Below are positions 28,334 to 38,094 of a stretch of 64,000 nt of DNA, piece after piece; within the stretch, counting starts at the first letter, position 1, and every line of letters begins with the position of its first letter. The DNA comes from Caballeronia sp. SBC1 (lineage in GTDB: Bacteria > Pseudomonadota > Gammaproteobacteria > Burkholderiales > Burkholderiaceae). Under the pieces are notes generated by a model that ran no database searches, was not told where the DNA came from, and was given only the letters and a program-made list of their open reading frames with translations. Position numbers and translations under genes: made by a program. The stretch lies in NCBI RefSeq assembly GCF_011493005.1, contig NZ_CP049159.1, forward strand, positions 62,001 through 126,000, given 5' to 3'.

Positions 28334-28594
28334 CGCCTGCTCCAGAATCGTGAGTGAACGGCAGCGCCATGGGAATCGTCGAAATTGACTCGATCTCTTG
28401 AACGGGATGCGGCTTGCGCCGCTCACCACTGTCGCCGACGAATCCCGGACCATGCTCTTAAGCGGGCTCACTCCACGGCGTGCATGCCGCGAGCGCGCAC
28501 CATTGGTCTGCCGGTCATCGCAGCGCTGCCGTTCACCGGTATACCTCATCTCCGTTTCTCCGCCAACGCCGAGCCCGGCACGGGCTTGAAATGC
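28334..28594 (-). ncRNA. Candidate bridge RNA region of IS110 copy A1
   Basis: The 260-bp leader contains GCTCTTAAG (plus-strand 28454-28462), close to the junction GCTCTTGAG at 28593-28601 (one mismatch), and farther inward a CTCTTGAA segment resembling the right end. This order (target-like segment, then end-like segment, then transposase) fits a bridge RNA. Inferred from sequence only; transcript ends are unknown. Confidence 0.45.
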
Positions 28595-28626
28595 TCTTGA
28601 GAAACAAAACTATTCGGCGGTAGCTC

Positions 28627-29955
28627 TTACGGTGTGGCCGGAACAGATTCAATGCGGAACCCCAGCTTGGCGGCGCGACGTTTGAGGGCAGCGATACTTC
28701 GTTGGTGTTGCTGCTCCTCGTAACGCTGCTGTCCCTGGTCGACGAAGGCCTCGCCGCGTGTCAGCATGAAATACACCATGCGCGCGAGCTTGTGCGCCAC
28801 TGCGGTGTTGGCGCGTGGCTTGTCCATCCGGGCACACAGCCGGCGGTAAAAAGCGCCCAGCGCAGAGTCGCTATGGGAAAGGGTCATGGCCGCCATCTTG
28901 AGCGCCTGCCGCGCCCGGTTGGCCGAGCGTTTCGTGCCTGAGGACAATACCTTGCCGCCGCTGATCTTCGTGCCGGGCGTCAGCCCCAGCCAGGAACAGA
29001 AATGCTTCACGCTGGCAAAGCGGCTCAGGTCCGGGCCGATCTCGGACAGCAGTGTCAGGACGGTGGACACACCCAGGCCGTTGATGCGCGTGAGATCGAC
29101 ACCCGCCCAGTTGGCGAGTCTCTGCCGCTGGTCGAAGTTGCCTCGCAGCCTGGTGCCGGCCTTCGGCCCGGTACCCAGGTCAACGTGGCGGCGGCCACTC
29201 TCGTCCACGAGCGTCTGCAGGCGGGCATCGCATTCGCCAAGATGACGGGCGAGGTCGTCGTACATCGATAGCGCCTGCTTCAGCACAAACAGGTGCTCCT
29301 CGCGCCAGTTGCCTGTCAATGCGCGGGCGATATCGTCGGCACTGCGCCTGATCCGGCCGTGACGGTAGCGGGCCAGAACCTTCGGATCGCGTTCGCCCGC
29401 GACGATCGCGCGGATGATCGCCTGTCCCGTCGCTCCCATGATGTCGCTCAGCACCTCGGTGAGCTGGATATTCATCTGCACCAGCGTCTTCTGCATGCGC
29501 TGTACCCAGCTGCCCTGCTCGGTAAGCAGCACCTCGCGCTGGCGCGCCACCGCACGCACCACGCAGACCTTGTCGCCGGGACGCCAGGCCGCCCGCAACA
29601 GCCCCAGGCTCATCAGCTTCTGCAGCCACTGGCAGTCGAGCACATCGCTTTTGCGGCCAGGCACGTACTTCATCTGCCGCGCGTCGACCAGCCACACCGC
29701 CAGCCCGCGCCGCTCCAGCACCTCGTATACCGGTATCCAGTAGGCTCCGGTCGATTCAAGTGCCACCGTATCGACACCGCACGCCAGCAGCCAGTCGGCC
29801 ATCGCGTTCAGATCGTCGGTCATCGTGCCGAATTCCCGCACCGGCTTATCGTCCGCGGTCCTGGGTACCGCTACCCAGTGGCTCGAACCACCTATATCGA
29901 TGCCCGCTGCGTTCGGAAACACTTCGGGACTGTCTTCCCGCTTACGCATCGCCAT
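28627..29955 (-). CDS. IS110-family transposase (copy B)
   Basis: 442 residues, clearly homologous throughout to the A1 transposase but with many substitutions and a different middle segment (HLGECDARLQTLVDESGRRH). DEDD and serine-domain motifs are intact: AAGIDIGGSSHW, VALESTGAYWIP, DARQMKYVPGRKSDVLD and CSWLGLTPGTKISGGK. No frameshift is present. Confidence 0.93.
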   Translation of the reverse strand: MAMRKREDSPEVFPNAAGIDIGGSSHWVAVPRTADDKPVREFGTMTDDLNAMADWLLACGVDTVALESTGAYWIPVYEVLERRGLAVWLVDARQMKYVPGRKSDVLDCQWLQKLMSLGLLRAAWRPGDKVCVVRAVARQREVLLTEQGSWVQRMQKTLVQMNIQLTEVLSDIMGATGQAIIRAIVAGERDPKVLARYRHGRIRRSADDIARALTGNWREEHLFVLKQALSMYDDLARHLGECDARLQTLVDESGRRHVDLGTGPKAGTRLRGNFDQRQRLANWAGVDLTRINGLGVSTVLTLLSEIGPDLSRFASVKHFCSWLGLTPGTKISGGKVLSSGTKRSANRARQALKMAAMTLSHSDSALGAFYRRLCARMDKPRANTAVAHKLARMVYFMLTRGEAFVDQGQQRYEEQQHQRSIAALKRRAAKLGFRIESVPATP

Positions 29956-30228
29956 GGTTTGTCTCGCTATGGTTGATGGATGGCAGCGTCATGGGAAGCG
30001 TCAGATTGGACTCGATCTCTCAAACGGGATGCGGCTCGCGCCGCTCGCCACTGTCACCGACGACTCCCGGACCATGCTGAGTCCCGGGCTCGCTTCACGA
30101 CGCTTGCCAACGTCGTAAGCTCGCACCAGTGGGTTGTCGGTCATCGCGGCGCTGCTACCCACGTTATAGCTCATCGCCATCGTGAAATCGTTTCTTCAGG
30201 AACACCGTACCCGGCACGGGTTTGGGAA
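29956..30228 (-). ncRNA. Candidate bridge RNA region of IS110 copy B
   Basis: Homologous to the A1 leader, but the target-like segment differs: GCTGAGT (plus-strand 30076-30082) equals the junction sequence GCTGAGT at 30229-30235 instead of the A-type GCTCTTAAG. This covariation with the insertion site is the main evidence. Confidence 0.45.
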
Positions 30229-30230
30229 GC

Positions 30231-30718
30231 TGAGTATTCGTTTGAACGCAGGCGCACCCGTTGACTCGAAGCTGACCCTAGAAATGTCAGTACATTAAGA
30301 GAACTTATTCGTAGTCCGCGGGTGCATGTCCCGCCTTCGCCGGCAGCTACCTGCCAGCTGTGACCAGTATCACGGAACGCAGGACAGGCTACCTATATCG
30401 AGAACTGGATGCGACACGTGTCGCCGTCAGCCGCGCAATATGCGGCATGTAGTGGATGGCAAAGCTCATCCTTGCCTTGTCACATTCAGCCATCGAATAT
30501 TTAGATTGCGCTACCGTCGTATTTGCGTAGAAATCACGGGACACCAAGATTGGGGTTGTCAGGCGCGACTCTCATCGTGGCGCGAGGAAATATCCTCACA
30601 ACGACGCCGAATAGATTCGAGCAAGCCAACTGCAAAGTCGAAATCAGTGTTGCAAAAATGGGGGCGACCATAGATTCATGCAGACAAATTTACTGACGAA
30701 GTTGTGACGACTTTATTG
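30231..30718. other. Non-coding, about 490 bp
   Basis: Between the IS110 leader end and the integrase fragment. No gene or repeat recognised. Confidence 0.4.
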
Positions 30719-31024
30719 CGGTCTACGAGGACGCTGACCCGCGGTGGTGTGCGTCAGATCATCAAGCAGGTCTTCGACAACGCGATCGACCATCTGCAGT
30801 CGACGGGTGAAGCGCACGAGCGCGCAACAGAACGGTTGCGCCAGGCGTCCGCTCACTGGCTACGCCATACGGCGGGCTCGCACATGATGGACGGGCAAGT
30901 CGACTTGCGACATGTGCGGGACAACCTGGGGCATGAATCGATCTCGACGACCAGCCAGTACCTGCATGCGGACGACGATGATCGGCATCGTGCGACAGAA
31001 GCCGGACTGAGACTCAATTGGTAA
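30719..31024 (+). pseudogene. Tyrosine integrase, 3' fragment (copy 3)
   Basis: The last 102 codons of an integrase: LTRGGVRQIIKQVFDNAIDH, HWLRHTAGSHMMDG, LGHESISTTSQYLHADDDD and the common end TEAGLRLNW. It retains the His-Arg, Gly-His and Tyr motifs but not the first Arg. It is similar, not identical, to 20944-21252, so it is not a recent copy of that gene. Confidence 0.85.
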
Positions 31025-31570
31025 GATGATGGCTGTCGACTCACGGTCGGCATAATCAGGTCCGCGACTGGTAGGCAACAAGCGGGCCGCTGTTGAGCGC
31101 ACGGAACGCCTCAAGTCGACCACAGCTGCCAGTCGCTATTCTCGGAAACGGACCTTCGAATGCCCGACCCATTGAAAAACGTCGCTACGCGACTCCGTGC
31201 AACAATCTCGACTTTTCGAGTGGTTAGCGTCGAGCAGGACGTTTGGTCGCGGGAGTCGTTCAACGCCGACCTGGCCGAGCCGACAGAATTTGCGCGCGGC
31301 GGTTCTATCCGGCCACGCAGGTCCGAGCCCATCGGACTCGATAAAGTGGCCAACGCACACAGGCGTGTCGAGCGGGGGTGTACGCAGGCAAGATCGTGCC
31401 GCAGCCCAACTCGTTGCCAACCTGCCACTGCGTTTAAACAGTTCGGCTGAGGCTTTCGGTCGCCGCCACACCGCTGTGCCAGCGCCTGGCTACGCAGGAA
31501 TCACCGCTCAAATCTACCTGAACGCCGCCTGACCACGCGGTCCCACTACATCAGTTCGACGCAAGTTCGT
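31025..31570. other. No supported gene, about 545 bp
   Basis: Short frames only. One ends GITAQIYLNAA just before katG but has no recognisable domain. Confidence 0.4.
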
Positions 31571-33127
31571 TCAGGCAGCCATAGGCGCGTAGCGCCTATG
31601 GCCCTTGACGTCGTAGCGATCGAGCATCATCACCTTGTCCCACGCCTTGATGAAGTCTCTGATGAAGCGCTGATGGCCGTCGCTGCCGGCATGGACATCC
31701 GCGATGGAACGCAATTGCGAATTCGACCCGAAGACCAAGTCGTTGCGTGTCGCCGTGAACTTCGTTTTGCCGGTTCCGCGATCCTTGAGGGCGAAGCTCA
31801 TTCCCTCTTCGTCACACTTTTCCCAAATCAGGTCGGTGTCGGTCAGATTGACGAAAAAGTCGTTGGTCAGAACGCCGACTTTGTCGGTCAAGACGCCGAT
31901 GTCCGATCCATCATGGTTGACGTTCAGCACGCGCAAGCCGCCGGTTAAAACAGTCCACTCCGGAGCGGTCAGCTTCATCAGGTTTGCCTTGTCGAGGAAG
32001 AATTCCTCAGGCGCGACGCCTTGCGAAACCTGCTTGAAGTTGCCATCCACGTAATTACGGAAACCATCAACAATCGGCTTCAACCATTCGAACATTTCAA
32101 CATCAGTGAGTTTCTGCGTCGTATCCACACGACCTGGCGTAAACGGAACGCTGGCTTCGACGCCGGCATCTCTTGCCGCCCTCTCGACGGCAGCGCAGCC
32201 ACCCAGCACGATGAGATCGGCCATCGAGATTTTCTTGCCGGCGGCCTGTTTGGCGTTGAAGTCGGCCATGACATCGCGCAACTTTTCGATCACGGGCGCG
32301 GCGCGGCGATTGACCGCCCAATCCTTCTGAGGTGCAAGCGCAAGGCGGCCACCATTCGCCCCGCCACGCTTGTCGCTGTCGCGATAAGTCGCAGCCGCGG
32401 AAAAGGCGGTGAAGGCCAGATCGGAAACCGAAAGGCCAGTCGCCATGATTGCTTCTTTCAGCGCGGCGACTTCTGCCTCGCCGACCAGCCCATAGTCACG
32501 CTCGGGAAGCGGGTCCTGCCATAGCAGGCCGTCCTCAATCGTCACTTCCGGGCCCAGGTATCGATGCTTGGGTCCCATGTCGCGGTGGGTGAGTTTGTAC
32601 CAAGCCTTGGAAAAGGCCTGGGTGAATGCATCGAAGTCCGCTAGAAATTTCTCGCAGCACTTCCGATACTCTGGGTCGACCTTGAGCGCGATGTCGCTGG
32701 TCATCATCATGAGACTGTTCATCTGACCCTCGACGTGTGCGTCGGGCGTCTTGGGCGAATTCGGGTCGGTCGGCGTCCATTGCAGCGCGCCAGCCGGGCT
32801 CTTAGTCTGCTCCCACTCGAACTTGAACAGGTTTTCGAGATAGCTGTTGTCCCACTGTATCGGATTCGGCGTCCAGCTGCCCTCGATCCCGTTGGTCATC
32901 GTGTACTGCGCGAAACCTGGGCCCTTGGGGTTGTGCCAACCGAGGCACATGGCTTCCATGGGCGCGATTTCCGGCGGCGGGCCTATCTCTTTCGCCGGCA
33001 CCATCCCATGGCTCTTGCCGAAAGCGTGGCCGCCGGCGATCAGGGCCACGGTTTCTTCGTCATTCATCGCCATACGAGTGAAGGTGATCCTGATATCGCG
33101 TGCCGATGCCAACGGATCGCCACTAGC
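31571..33127 (-). pseudogene. katG: katG, 3' part (catalase-peroxidase), cut by IS1634
   Basis: Resumes at [16 protein letters not shown] after the insertion and runs to the normal C-terminus ([14 protein letters not shown]). It contains the Met of the Met-Tyr-Trp adduct ([10 protein letters not shown]), the proximal haem His ([12 protein letters not shown]) and the whole C-terminal domain. The first six bases (GCTAGT) duplicate those at the end of the 5' part. The internal GTG/ATG starts could at most give a truncated, haem-incompetent product. Confidence 0.95.
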
Positions 33128-35090
33128 CTGAGATTCCACGGCGAGATAGACAAGTTTGTATTGTGATTCAAGCGCTTGGCTTGAAATCGGGGTTCGGTTT
33201 TCTGTCTACGGGTGGATCGCCTGGACGAGCGCGAGAGCCCGCTCGTGTGTGGGCTCGGGAGTGGTGGTGAGCTCAAAAGTGGGCGCGTCGGGGCCGGCGT
33301 TTGGTGTGCGGCAGGTGTTGCGCACGAGGGTGGCGAGCTCGGCCATCAAGGTGGCGAAGCTGTGTGCTGGCGTGCCATCTCTGAGGCAATGGGTAGCGGC
33401 CTTGGCCTGTGCCGACGCGGATCGCTGGGCTGGCGCCACGGGGTCGCGCGTGGCCTTGGCCTGCTGCTCGGTATCGGCGAACATCAACTCGCGCCAGGCC
33501 TCACGCAGGTGCCACTCGACGTAGTAGGCGAGCATGCACAGGAAGATGTGCGCGCGCACCCGGTCGGCCTTGCGGTGGTGGATCGGGCGCACCTTCAGGT
33601 CGATGGTCTTGAGCGAGCGGAAGGCCCGCTCGACATTGGCCAGTGACTTGTAGTTGCGCACGCACTCGGGCGCATCCATCTGCGTGGCGGCCACTGAGGT
33701 GCGAACGATGTACAGGCCATCGAGCGCGGCCTCGCGGGCGACGCTGTCCTGCTTGCGCGCCCAGGACAGGGCTGCGTCGGCGATGCTCAGATCGAAGTGC
33801 TTGGCCACCTTGTACTGGTTGATGATCTTGCCCACCCGCACACCGATCGCGTCCTGCCCACTGAGCTTACCCGCGTCCACGCGGGCCTTGATCTTCTCGA
33901 GGTGACGCTCGGTGGCCGCCAACAGCTCCTCGCGCTTGTGCGCGCGCAGCCGGGCCAGCGCTTCATTGCGGCAGGCCACCAGGCGCTCACCGGGGTAGTC
34001 CGGCGAGCTCAGCTCGAGCAGATTGCGCTCATCGAACAAGTCCATCTGAAGATGCCCCTGCTCGAGCAGCGCACGGATCGATACGCTCTTGAGCGCCGTG
34101 ATCCAGCCGATGCCGTCGGCCTCGCGCATCTCGTCGATGGCCTTCTGCGAGACCATACCCCGATCGCCAACCATGACCATGCGCTCAATGCCGAAGTCCT
34201 CGCGCAACTTGTGCACCGCGGGCATGAAGGTGCGGCTGTCGGCCGTGTTGCCCTCGTGCACCGACACCGCCACCGGGCAGCCACGTGCATCGGTGAGCAA
34301 GCCGTAGTTGACCTGCAGCAGGCCCTTCTTGCCGTCGCGGTTGTAGCCGAGCTTGGCCAGCTCGCAAGTGGTGCCCTCAAAGTAGCTCGACGACAAGTCG
34401 TAGAGCACCAAGCCACCATCGGACAGATGGCGCGAGGCTAGCTTCTTCTGGATCGTGTCCTGGCGCTCGAGCAGCCAGTCCATGGCGGCGTACAGGTCGT
34501 CCTCATTGGCATCGGCCACGCCGAAGTCATCGGCCAGCGTCGTGGTGTGCCACCAGCGGGTGGTGGCGAGTTTCGTGTGGGGCGCGACGATGCGCGCGGC
34601 AATCATCGCCAACACCTGTTCGCGCTCGCGACAGGGCTTGGCGGCGATCAACGAGGCGAGCCCCAGGCGCTGCATCGCCGTGGCGACGGCCTGCACATGG
34701 CCGTGAGGGCGCGAGCGCGTGATCTCAAAGGCCTGTGCCAGAGGCACGAAGGTCTCGCCCTGCAGCGAGCGACGGATGATCTCGATCAGCGGCTCGGGCA
34801 GGTGCGAGAGGTTGCCCAGCGTCTCGTTCTTGACGGTGCCGCCCTCGCGGTAGCTACGTCGTAGCAGGTGCGTGCGGTAGACCCGATCCTTGTACTTGCG
34901 GATCGTGGTGACGACGTGAGCGGTTCCTGAGCGTGCTGCCATACAGCCAAATATAGACAAAAATCACCGAAAGTCAAATATTTTAGTGACTACAAATTCT
35001 ATTAAAAATAGACCTCTCATTGGGCAAATTTATGAGCCCCGACAGGCACTTGCCGCCATTAACGGGGCTACAAAATGGGCGGAACTCGGG
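33128..35090 (-). mobile_element. IS1634-family insertion sequence in katG
   Basis: 1963 bp between two copies of ACTAGC (33122-33127, 35091-35096). The ends are imperfect inverted repeats (CTGAGATTCCAC against CCCGAGTTCCGC). It contains one transposase gene, same strand as katG. Excising the element and one repeat copy restores the katG frame exactly. Confidence 0.9.
33206..34960 (-). CDS. IS1634-family transposase
   Basis: 584 residues (or 578 from Met at 34942). An N-terminal region (YRTHLLRRSYREGGTVKNET) is typical of IS1634/IS4-like enzymes. The DDE core has LVLYDLSSSYFEG, ERMVMVGDRGMVS and the Y-E region SLANVERAFRSLKTIDLKVR. The helical C-terminus (AHIFLCMLAYYVEWHLREAW) is complete. 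No frameshift is present, so it is probably active. Confidence 0.93.
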   Translation of the reverse strand: MSIFGCMAARSGTAHVVTTIRKYKDRVYRTHLLRRSYREGGTVKNETLGNLSHLPEPLIEIIRRSLQGETFVPLAQAFEITRSRPHGHVQAVATAMQRLGLASLIAAKPCREREQVLAMIAARIVAPHTKLATTRWWHTTTLADDFGVADANEDDLYAAMDWLLERQDTIQKKLASRHLSDGGLVLYDLSSSYFEGTTCELAKLGYNRDGKKGLLQVNYGLLTDARGCPVAVSVHEGNTADSRTFMPAVHKLREDFGIERMVMVGDRGMVSQKAIDEMREADGIGWITALKSVSIRALLEQGHLQMDLFDERNLLELSSPDYPGERLVACRNEALARLRAHKREELLAATERHLEKIKARVDAGKLSGQDAIGVRVGKIINQYKVAKHFDLSIADAALSWARKQDSVAREAALDGLYIVRTSVAATQMDAPECVRNYKSLANVERAFRSLKTIDLKVRPIHHRKADRVRAHIFLCMLAYYVEWHLREAWRELMFADTEQQAKATRDPVAPAQRSASAQAKAATHCLRDGTPAHSFATLMAELATLVRNTCRTPNAGPDAPTFELTTTPEPTHERALALVQAIHP

Positions 35091-35861
35091 ACTAGCGTAC
35101 GGGCCTTCCGGATTGACGTAGATGAGCGCCTGGTGCGAGGCCGCAAGCGGATTTTCGAGGTCGTAATCGGCATCGCCGTTCTTACCGCGCCAACGCTTGT
35201 CTCGGGTGACCATGCTGTCGAAGCCGTCGACATGGTTCGGGTCCCAGATTTCCGGGCCCCAATAACTTGCGTTGTCCGCCTCCCAGGCGTCGAGCCGCCC
35301 CCCACCGAAGCCGTAGGTCGGAAAACCCATGATTTCGAGCGCGCAATTGCCCGTCAGGATCATGAGGTCGCCCCAGGAAAGACCATTTCCATACTTGTGC
35401 TTGATCGGCTGCAGAAGGCGCCGCGACTTATCGGTATTGCCGTTATCCCACCAGCTACTAATAGGGGCGAAGCGCTGCATGGCCGTCCCGGCGCCCCCTC
35501 GCCCATCGGCGATGCGATAGGTGCCCGCTGCGTGCCACGCCATACGGATCATCTGCGGGCCATAGTTATGGTAGTCAGAGGGCCACCAGGCGACCGATGT
35601 CGTCAAAAACTGCTTGATATCGCGTTTGAGCGCTTCGAAGTCGAGTTTCATGAATTCGGCGGCATAGTCGAATTCTGGGCCAAGCGGATCTGCCGACAGG
35701 CCGTTCTGATGGAGGAGTTCGACCCGCAGGCGACCGGGATACCAGTTCTCGAGCGTTGGAGGAGTGCCGAACGCACCACCAACTCTGTCACCGCCGAACG
35801 GACACTGGCCAGTCATCTCGTGCGTTTCGGTAAAAGTCTTATCTAAAGTCTTCTGGTTCAT
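35091..35861 (-). pseudogene. katG: katG, 5' part (catalase-peroxidase), cut by IS1634
   Basis: Starts at ATG 35861 with AAGGAG seven bases upstream. It encodes 257 residues through the distal haem pocket ([13 protein letters not shown] with Arg, Trp and His) and the adduct Tyr ([10 protein letters not shown]), then meets the insertion. KatG removes hydrogen peroxide as catalase and peroxidase. The break lies between the Tyr and Met of the covalent adduct, so function is lost unless the element excises. Confidence 0.95.
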
Positions 35862-36382
35862 CGAAATCTCCTTGGGCGAATTCAATCTCCGGCCGGCAGA
35901 TCAGACGGCCAAACCGCCTCAACCTCGGCGAAACATAATACCCAGTTCGCCTGTGGGCGTTTCGGCGGCCTGCCGGAGCTGCAAATCGATGCAAACAAAG
36001 GAAGACAAGGGCCATGTCGAGCTGCGCTACGAACTCGGAAATCTTCCGCTGCAAATCCTCTAGCGACTTGGCGACAGCGGCGTAAGCGTCCCGGCAAGTC
36101 GCTATTACGGCTGGGCATCGCCCGGGCCGGCAGCGTTCGCCTGAGGTTCTCGACAATTCCGCCAAGTCGAACGTACAGCGGAACAAGACTACTGCGTAAC
36201 TTTTCTTTATACCTTCATCGGTGTCAACGATGACCGCCGAGTGGTCGGCAACGTGGCCAAATATCAGCGGTATGTAAATCGCGGGGCCGTTCTGGGTCGC
36301 TTTTGTATGATCAACCTCGCAATCTCTGATGCCTATTCCGTGCTTGCTTTCCCGCAGCCGTTTCGGCTGAGACGCCGAAGGC
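35862..36382. other. No supported gene, about 520 bp
   Basis: A minus-strand open frame crosses it but has no recognisable domain, and it overlaps the katG start region. It probably holds the katG and yihY promoters. Confidence 0.4.
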
Positions 36383-37375
36383 ATGTTGATTGCGTTCGGG
36401 TTAGATCTACCAGTGGAGAAGTACGTGGCTCAAACAGGGACGGCAGGTCGCTGCGCCAGGCGCGTCGCGAGTAGCACCATCTCGGTGGCAAGGGACGCAA
36501 TCGGGCGATTCGGGTCCGATCGCTGCACGATGATGTCAGCGAGCATCGGATTCTATTCAGCACTCTCCGTTGCGCCGACGCTGCTTATTGTGCTCGCAGT
36601 AGCCGGCTGGGTCTTTGGAAAAGACGTGGCGCGCGGCCGACTATTCGCCCAGATACACGACATTATGGGCAATGAGGCAGCGGGGGCAATGCAGGCAATA
36701 GTTGAGCACGCGCACCTTGCAAGCGGGGGCGGGTTAGCTGGCGTCATGTCAGCAGTGCTGTTGGTGGTGGGCGCGTCGGCCACGTTCTCGTCACTGAGCG
36801 CTGCGCTGGATGTCGTATTCGCCGCAGAGCCAAAAAAGGGCGCGGCAGGGCTTGCTCTGCTTGTCCGCGCGCGTTTGGTGTCGTTTGAACTGGTGTGGGG
36901 AATTTGCTTCCTCCTGGTGGTCTTGCTGGTGCTCAATGCAGCAGTCAATTCCGTCGGCCAAATGATGTTTGGCCACTCCAAGCTGCTCGTCGTCGCAGCG
37001 GTCGTGCAAACCGTGTTCAGGCTGATGGTGCTATGCGCAGTGTTCACTGCGTTGCTTCGATGGCTGCCTAATGTGCCCGTACAATTCTGGCACGCTGGGG
37101 CGGGCGCAGCGGTGTCAGCAGTGCTGTTCACGCTTGGGCACAGCCTGTTCGGACTGTATTTAGTGCACGCCGGCACGGTGAATCTGTTCAGGGCAGCCGG
37201 GTCACTAGCGGTCTTGATGATCTGGCTCTACTTCTCCGCAGCCGTATTTCTTCTCGGTGCTGAAGTCGCAGCGGCGTTGAAGCGTTCGCAAGAGTCGACC
37301 GCGGCAGCGCAGCCTGATGAGAGTCAGGTCGTGAAGCAGCTGCCTCCCCCTCAGAAATTTCAGGAGTTGGATTGA
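36383..37375 (+). CDS. YihY/BrkB-family inner-membrane protein
   Basis: 330 residues with about six transmembrane segments after a 50-residue cytoplasmic start: FYSALSVAPTLLIVLAVAGW, AGVMSAVLLVVGASATFSSL, WGICFLLVVLLVLNAAVN, LMVLCAVFTALLRWLP, AAVSAVLFTLGHSLFGLYL and LAVLMIWLYFSAAVFLLGAE. The motifs GASATFSSL and IWLYFSAAVFLLGAE mark the family once annotated as RNase BN. Role uncertain; it is an envelope protein. The start at 36383 gives an unusually basic N-terminus; ATG 36530 is too close to the first helix. Confidence 0.88.
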   Translation: MLIAFGLDLPVEKYVAQTGTAGRCARRVASSTISVARDAIGRFGSDRCTMMSASIGFYSALSVAPTLLIVLAVAGWVFGKDVARGRLFAQIHDIMGNEAAGAMQAIVEHAHLASGGGLAGVMSAVLLVVGASATFSSLSAALDVVFAAEPKKGAAGLALLVRARLVSFELVWGICFLLVVLLVLNAAVNSVGQMMFGHSKLLVVAAVVQTVFRLMVLCAVFTALLRWLPNVPVQFWHAGAGAAVSAVLFTLGHSLFGLYLVHAGTVNLFRAAGSLAVLMIWLYFSAAVFLLGAEVAAALKRSQESTAAAQPDESQVVKQLPPPQKFQELD

Positions 37376-37383
37376 GGGGCCAT

Positions 37384-37490
37384 TTTTTCATGTCCACGGC
37401 GCCGGCCGCCGGTCGCATGGTGCTTGCGCAGCTCTCCCACTCGCCGACGATAACATCGAGGTTGGTCCGGATGAACTTCGACAATCGCAT
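37384..37490 (-). pseudogene. N-terminal remnant of a sensor kinase
   Basis: ATG 37490 (behind GGGAGGAA) begins MRLSKFIRTNLDVIVGEWES followed by CASTMRPAAGAVDM, the conserved opening of a class of soluble hybrid sensor kinases in Burkholderiaceae (recollection). Coding similarity ends after 35 codons at the yihY gene, so it is a fragment. Confidence 0.5.
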
Positions 37491-37690
37491 CCCATTCCTC
37501 CCTCGCTCATGGTGGTGATCGCCGTCGGCGACCCATTGACGTCGCGCTGACCGACACGCTGGCACGTGCCTTCGGGCTTTGCACCCATTGCCGCCGGCTG
37601 GGCTACCGCGTAGACTTTTTAGATGGTCCGTATTGGCGGCCCCGAGGGCTGTCTCGCGGGATGTTGTTGCACTAGCCCAAGGAGCGCAGC

Positions 37691-38086
37691 ATGAGCCTCC
37701 GGTCGTTCGAACACGCCCTCGCCCGGCTTCAAAAGGTCTTTGAACTTCTTGACGGAGCTGCTACCGCCCCGTTCGCCGGGAAGGTAGCGGAATATTCTCA
37801 ATGGCTTTACTCGTACAACAAAAACGGCATCTGCTTCAATCCGGACCCCGCTGCGTTTAACGTTTTTGTCGCGCACGTTAAGGAAGCCGAGGCGTCCCAG
37901 CGACGCGGCGCGCTCAACGACGCACTTTGTGAAGCCTACGACGCGATGCGCGACCTGGCGAGCCCCGCGTTAAGGGCGGCCCGGTGTGACTCGCCTATGG
38001 ACCTCCCCAGCGCGCCCAACGACTTGCTAGGTGGTACTCCAGGCGTTCCGGGTAATTCGCGAACAGCTTCAGTTCAGCAGCAATAG
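37691..38086 (+). CDS. Hypothetical protein, probably truncated at the 3' end
   Basis: 131 codons from ATG 37691 with AAGGAG upstream. The first 95 residues (MSLRSFEHALARLQKVFELL, AEYSQWLYSYNKNGICFNPD) look like a compact helical protein. The tail (GTPGVPGNSRTASVQQQ) looks non-native and adjoins an IS630 remnant at 38095. I do not recognise the family. Confidence 0.55.
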   Translation: MSLRSFEHALARLQKVFELLDGAATAPFAGKVAEYSQWLYSYNKNGICFNPDPAAFNVFVAHVKEAEASQRRGALNDALCEAYDAMRDLASPALRAARCDSPMDLPSAPNDLLGGTPGVPGNSRTASVQQQ

Positions 38087-38094
38087 TATGCTGC

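Larger units (their letters stand above)
26978..28595 (-). mobile_element. IS110-family element, copy A1 (1618 bp)
   Basis: Same unit as the two copies at 42883-46118: the interval between repeated CTCTT(G) borders (26976 and 28594) is exactly 1618 bp and the transposase frame is identical. It abuts a diverged relative (28596-30230) in the same orientation, so the two form a tandem pair. Its other flank is the IS91 fragment. Confidence 0.9.
28596..30230 (-). mobile_element. Related IS110-family element, copy B
   Basis: A diverged relative of copy A1 lying head to tail with it. Its leader end is aligned by the shared CCCGTGCCGGG block near 30205-30220 (minus strand) and stops at 30229. The opposite end abuts A1 at about 28596. 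The exact right border is uncertain because A1 may have inserted at it. Confidence 0.75.

Noticed and set aside
31598..33166. Plus-strand frames opposite katG
   Set aside because: Shadow frames of a clearly coding katG; no domain and no ribosome-binding site.
33128..35090. Two separate insertions in katG (a short remnant plus IS1634)
   Set aside because: The outer ends form inverted repeats flanked by one 6-bp duplication, and the total length suits a single IS1634 element.
35862..36384. A minus-strand gene upstream of katG
   Set aside because: The open frame overlaps the katG start and has no recognisable domain or consistent codon character.
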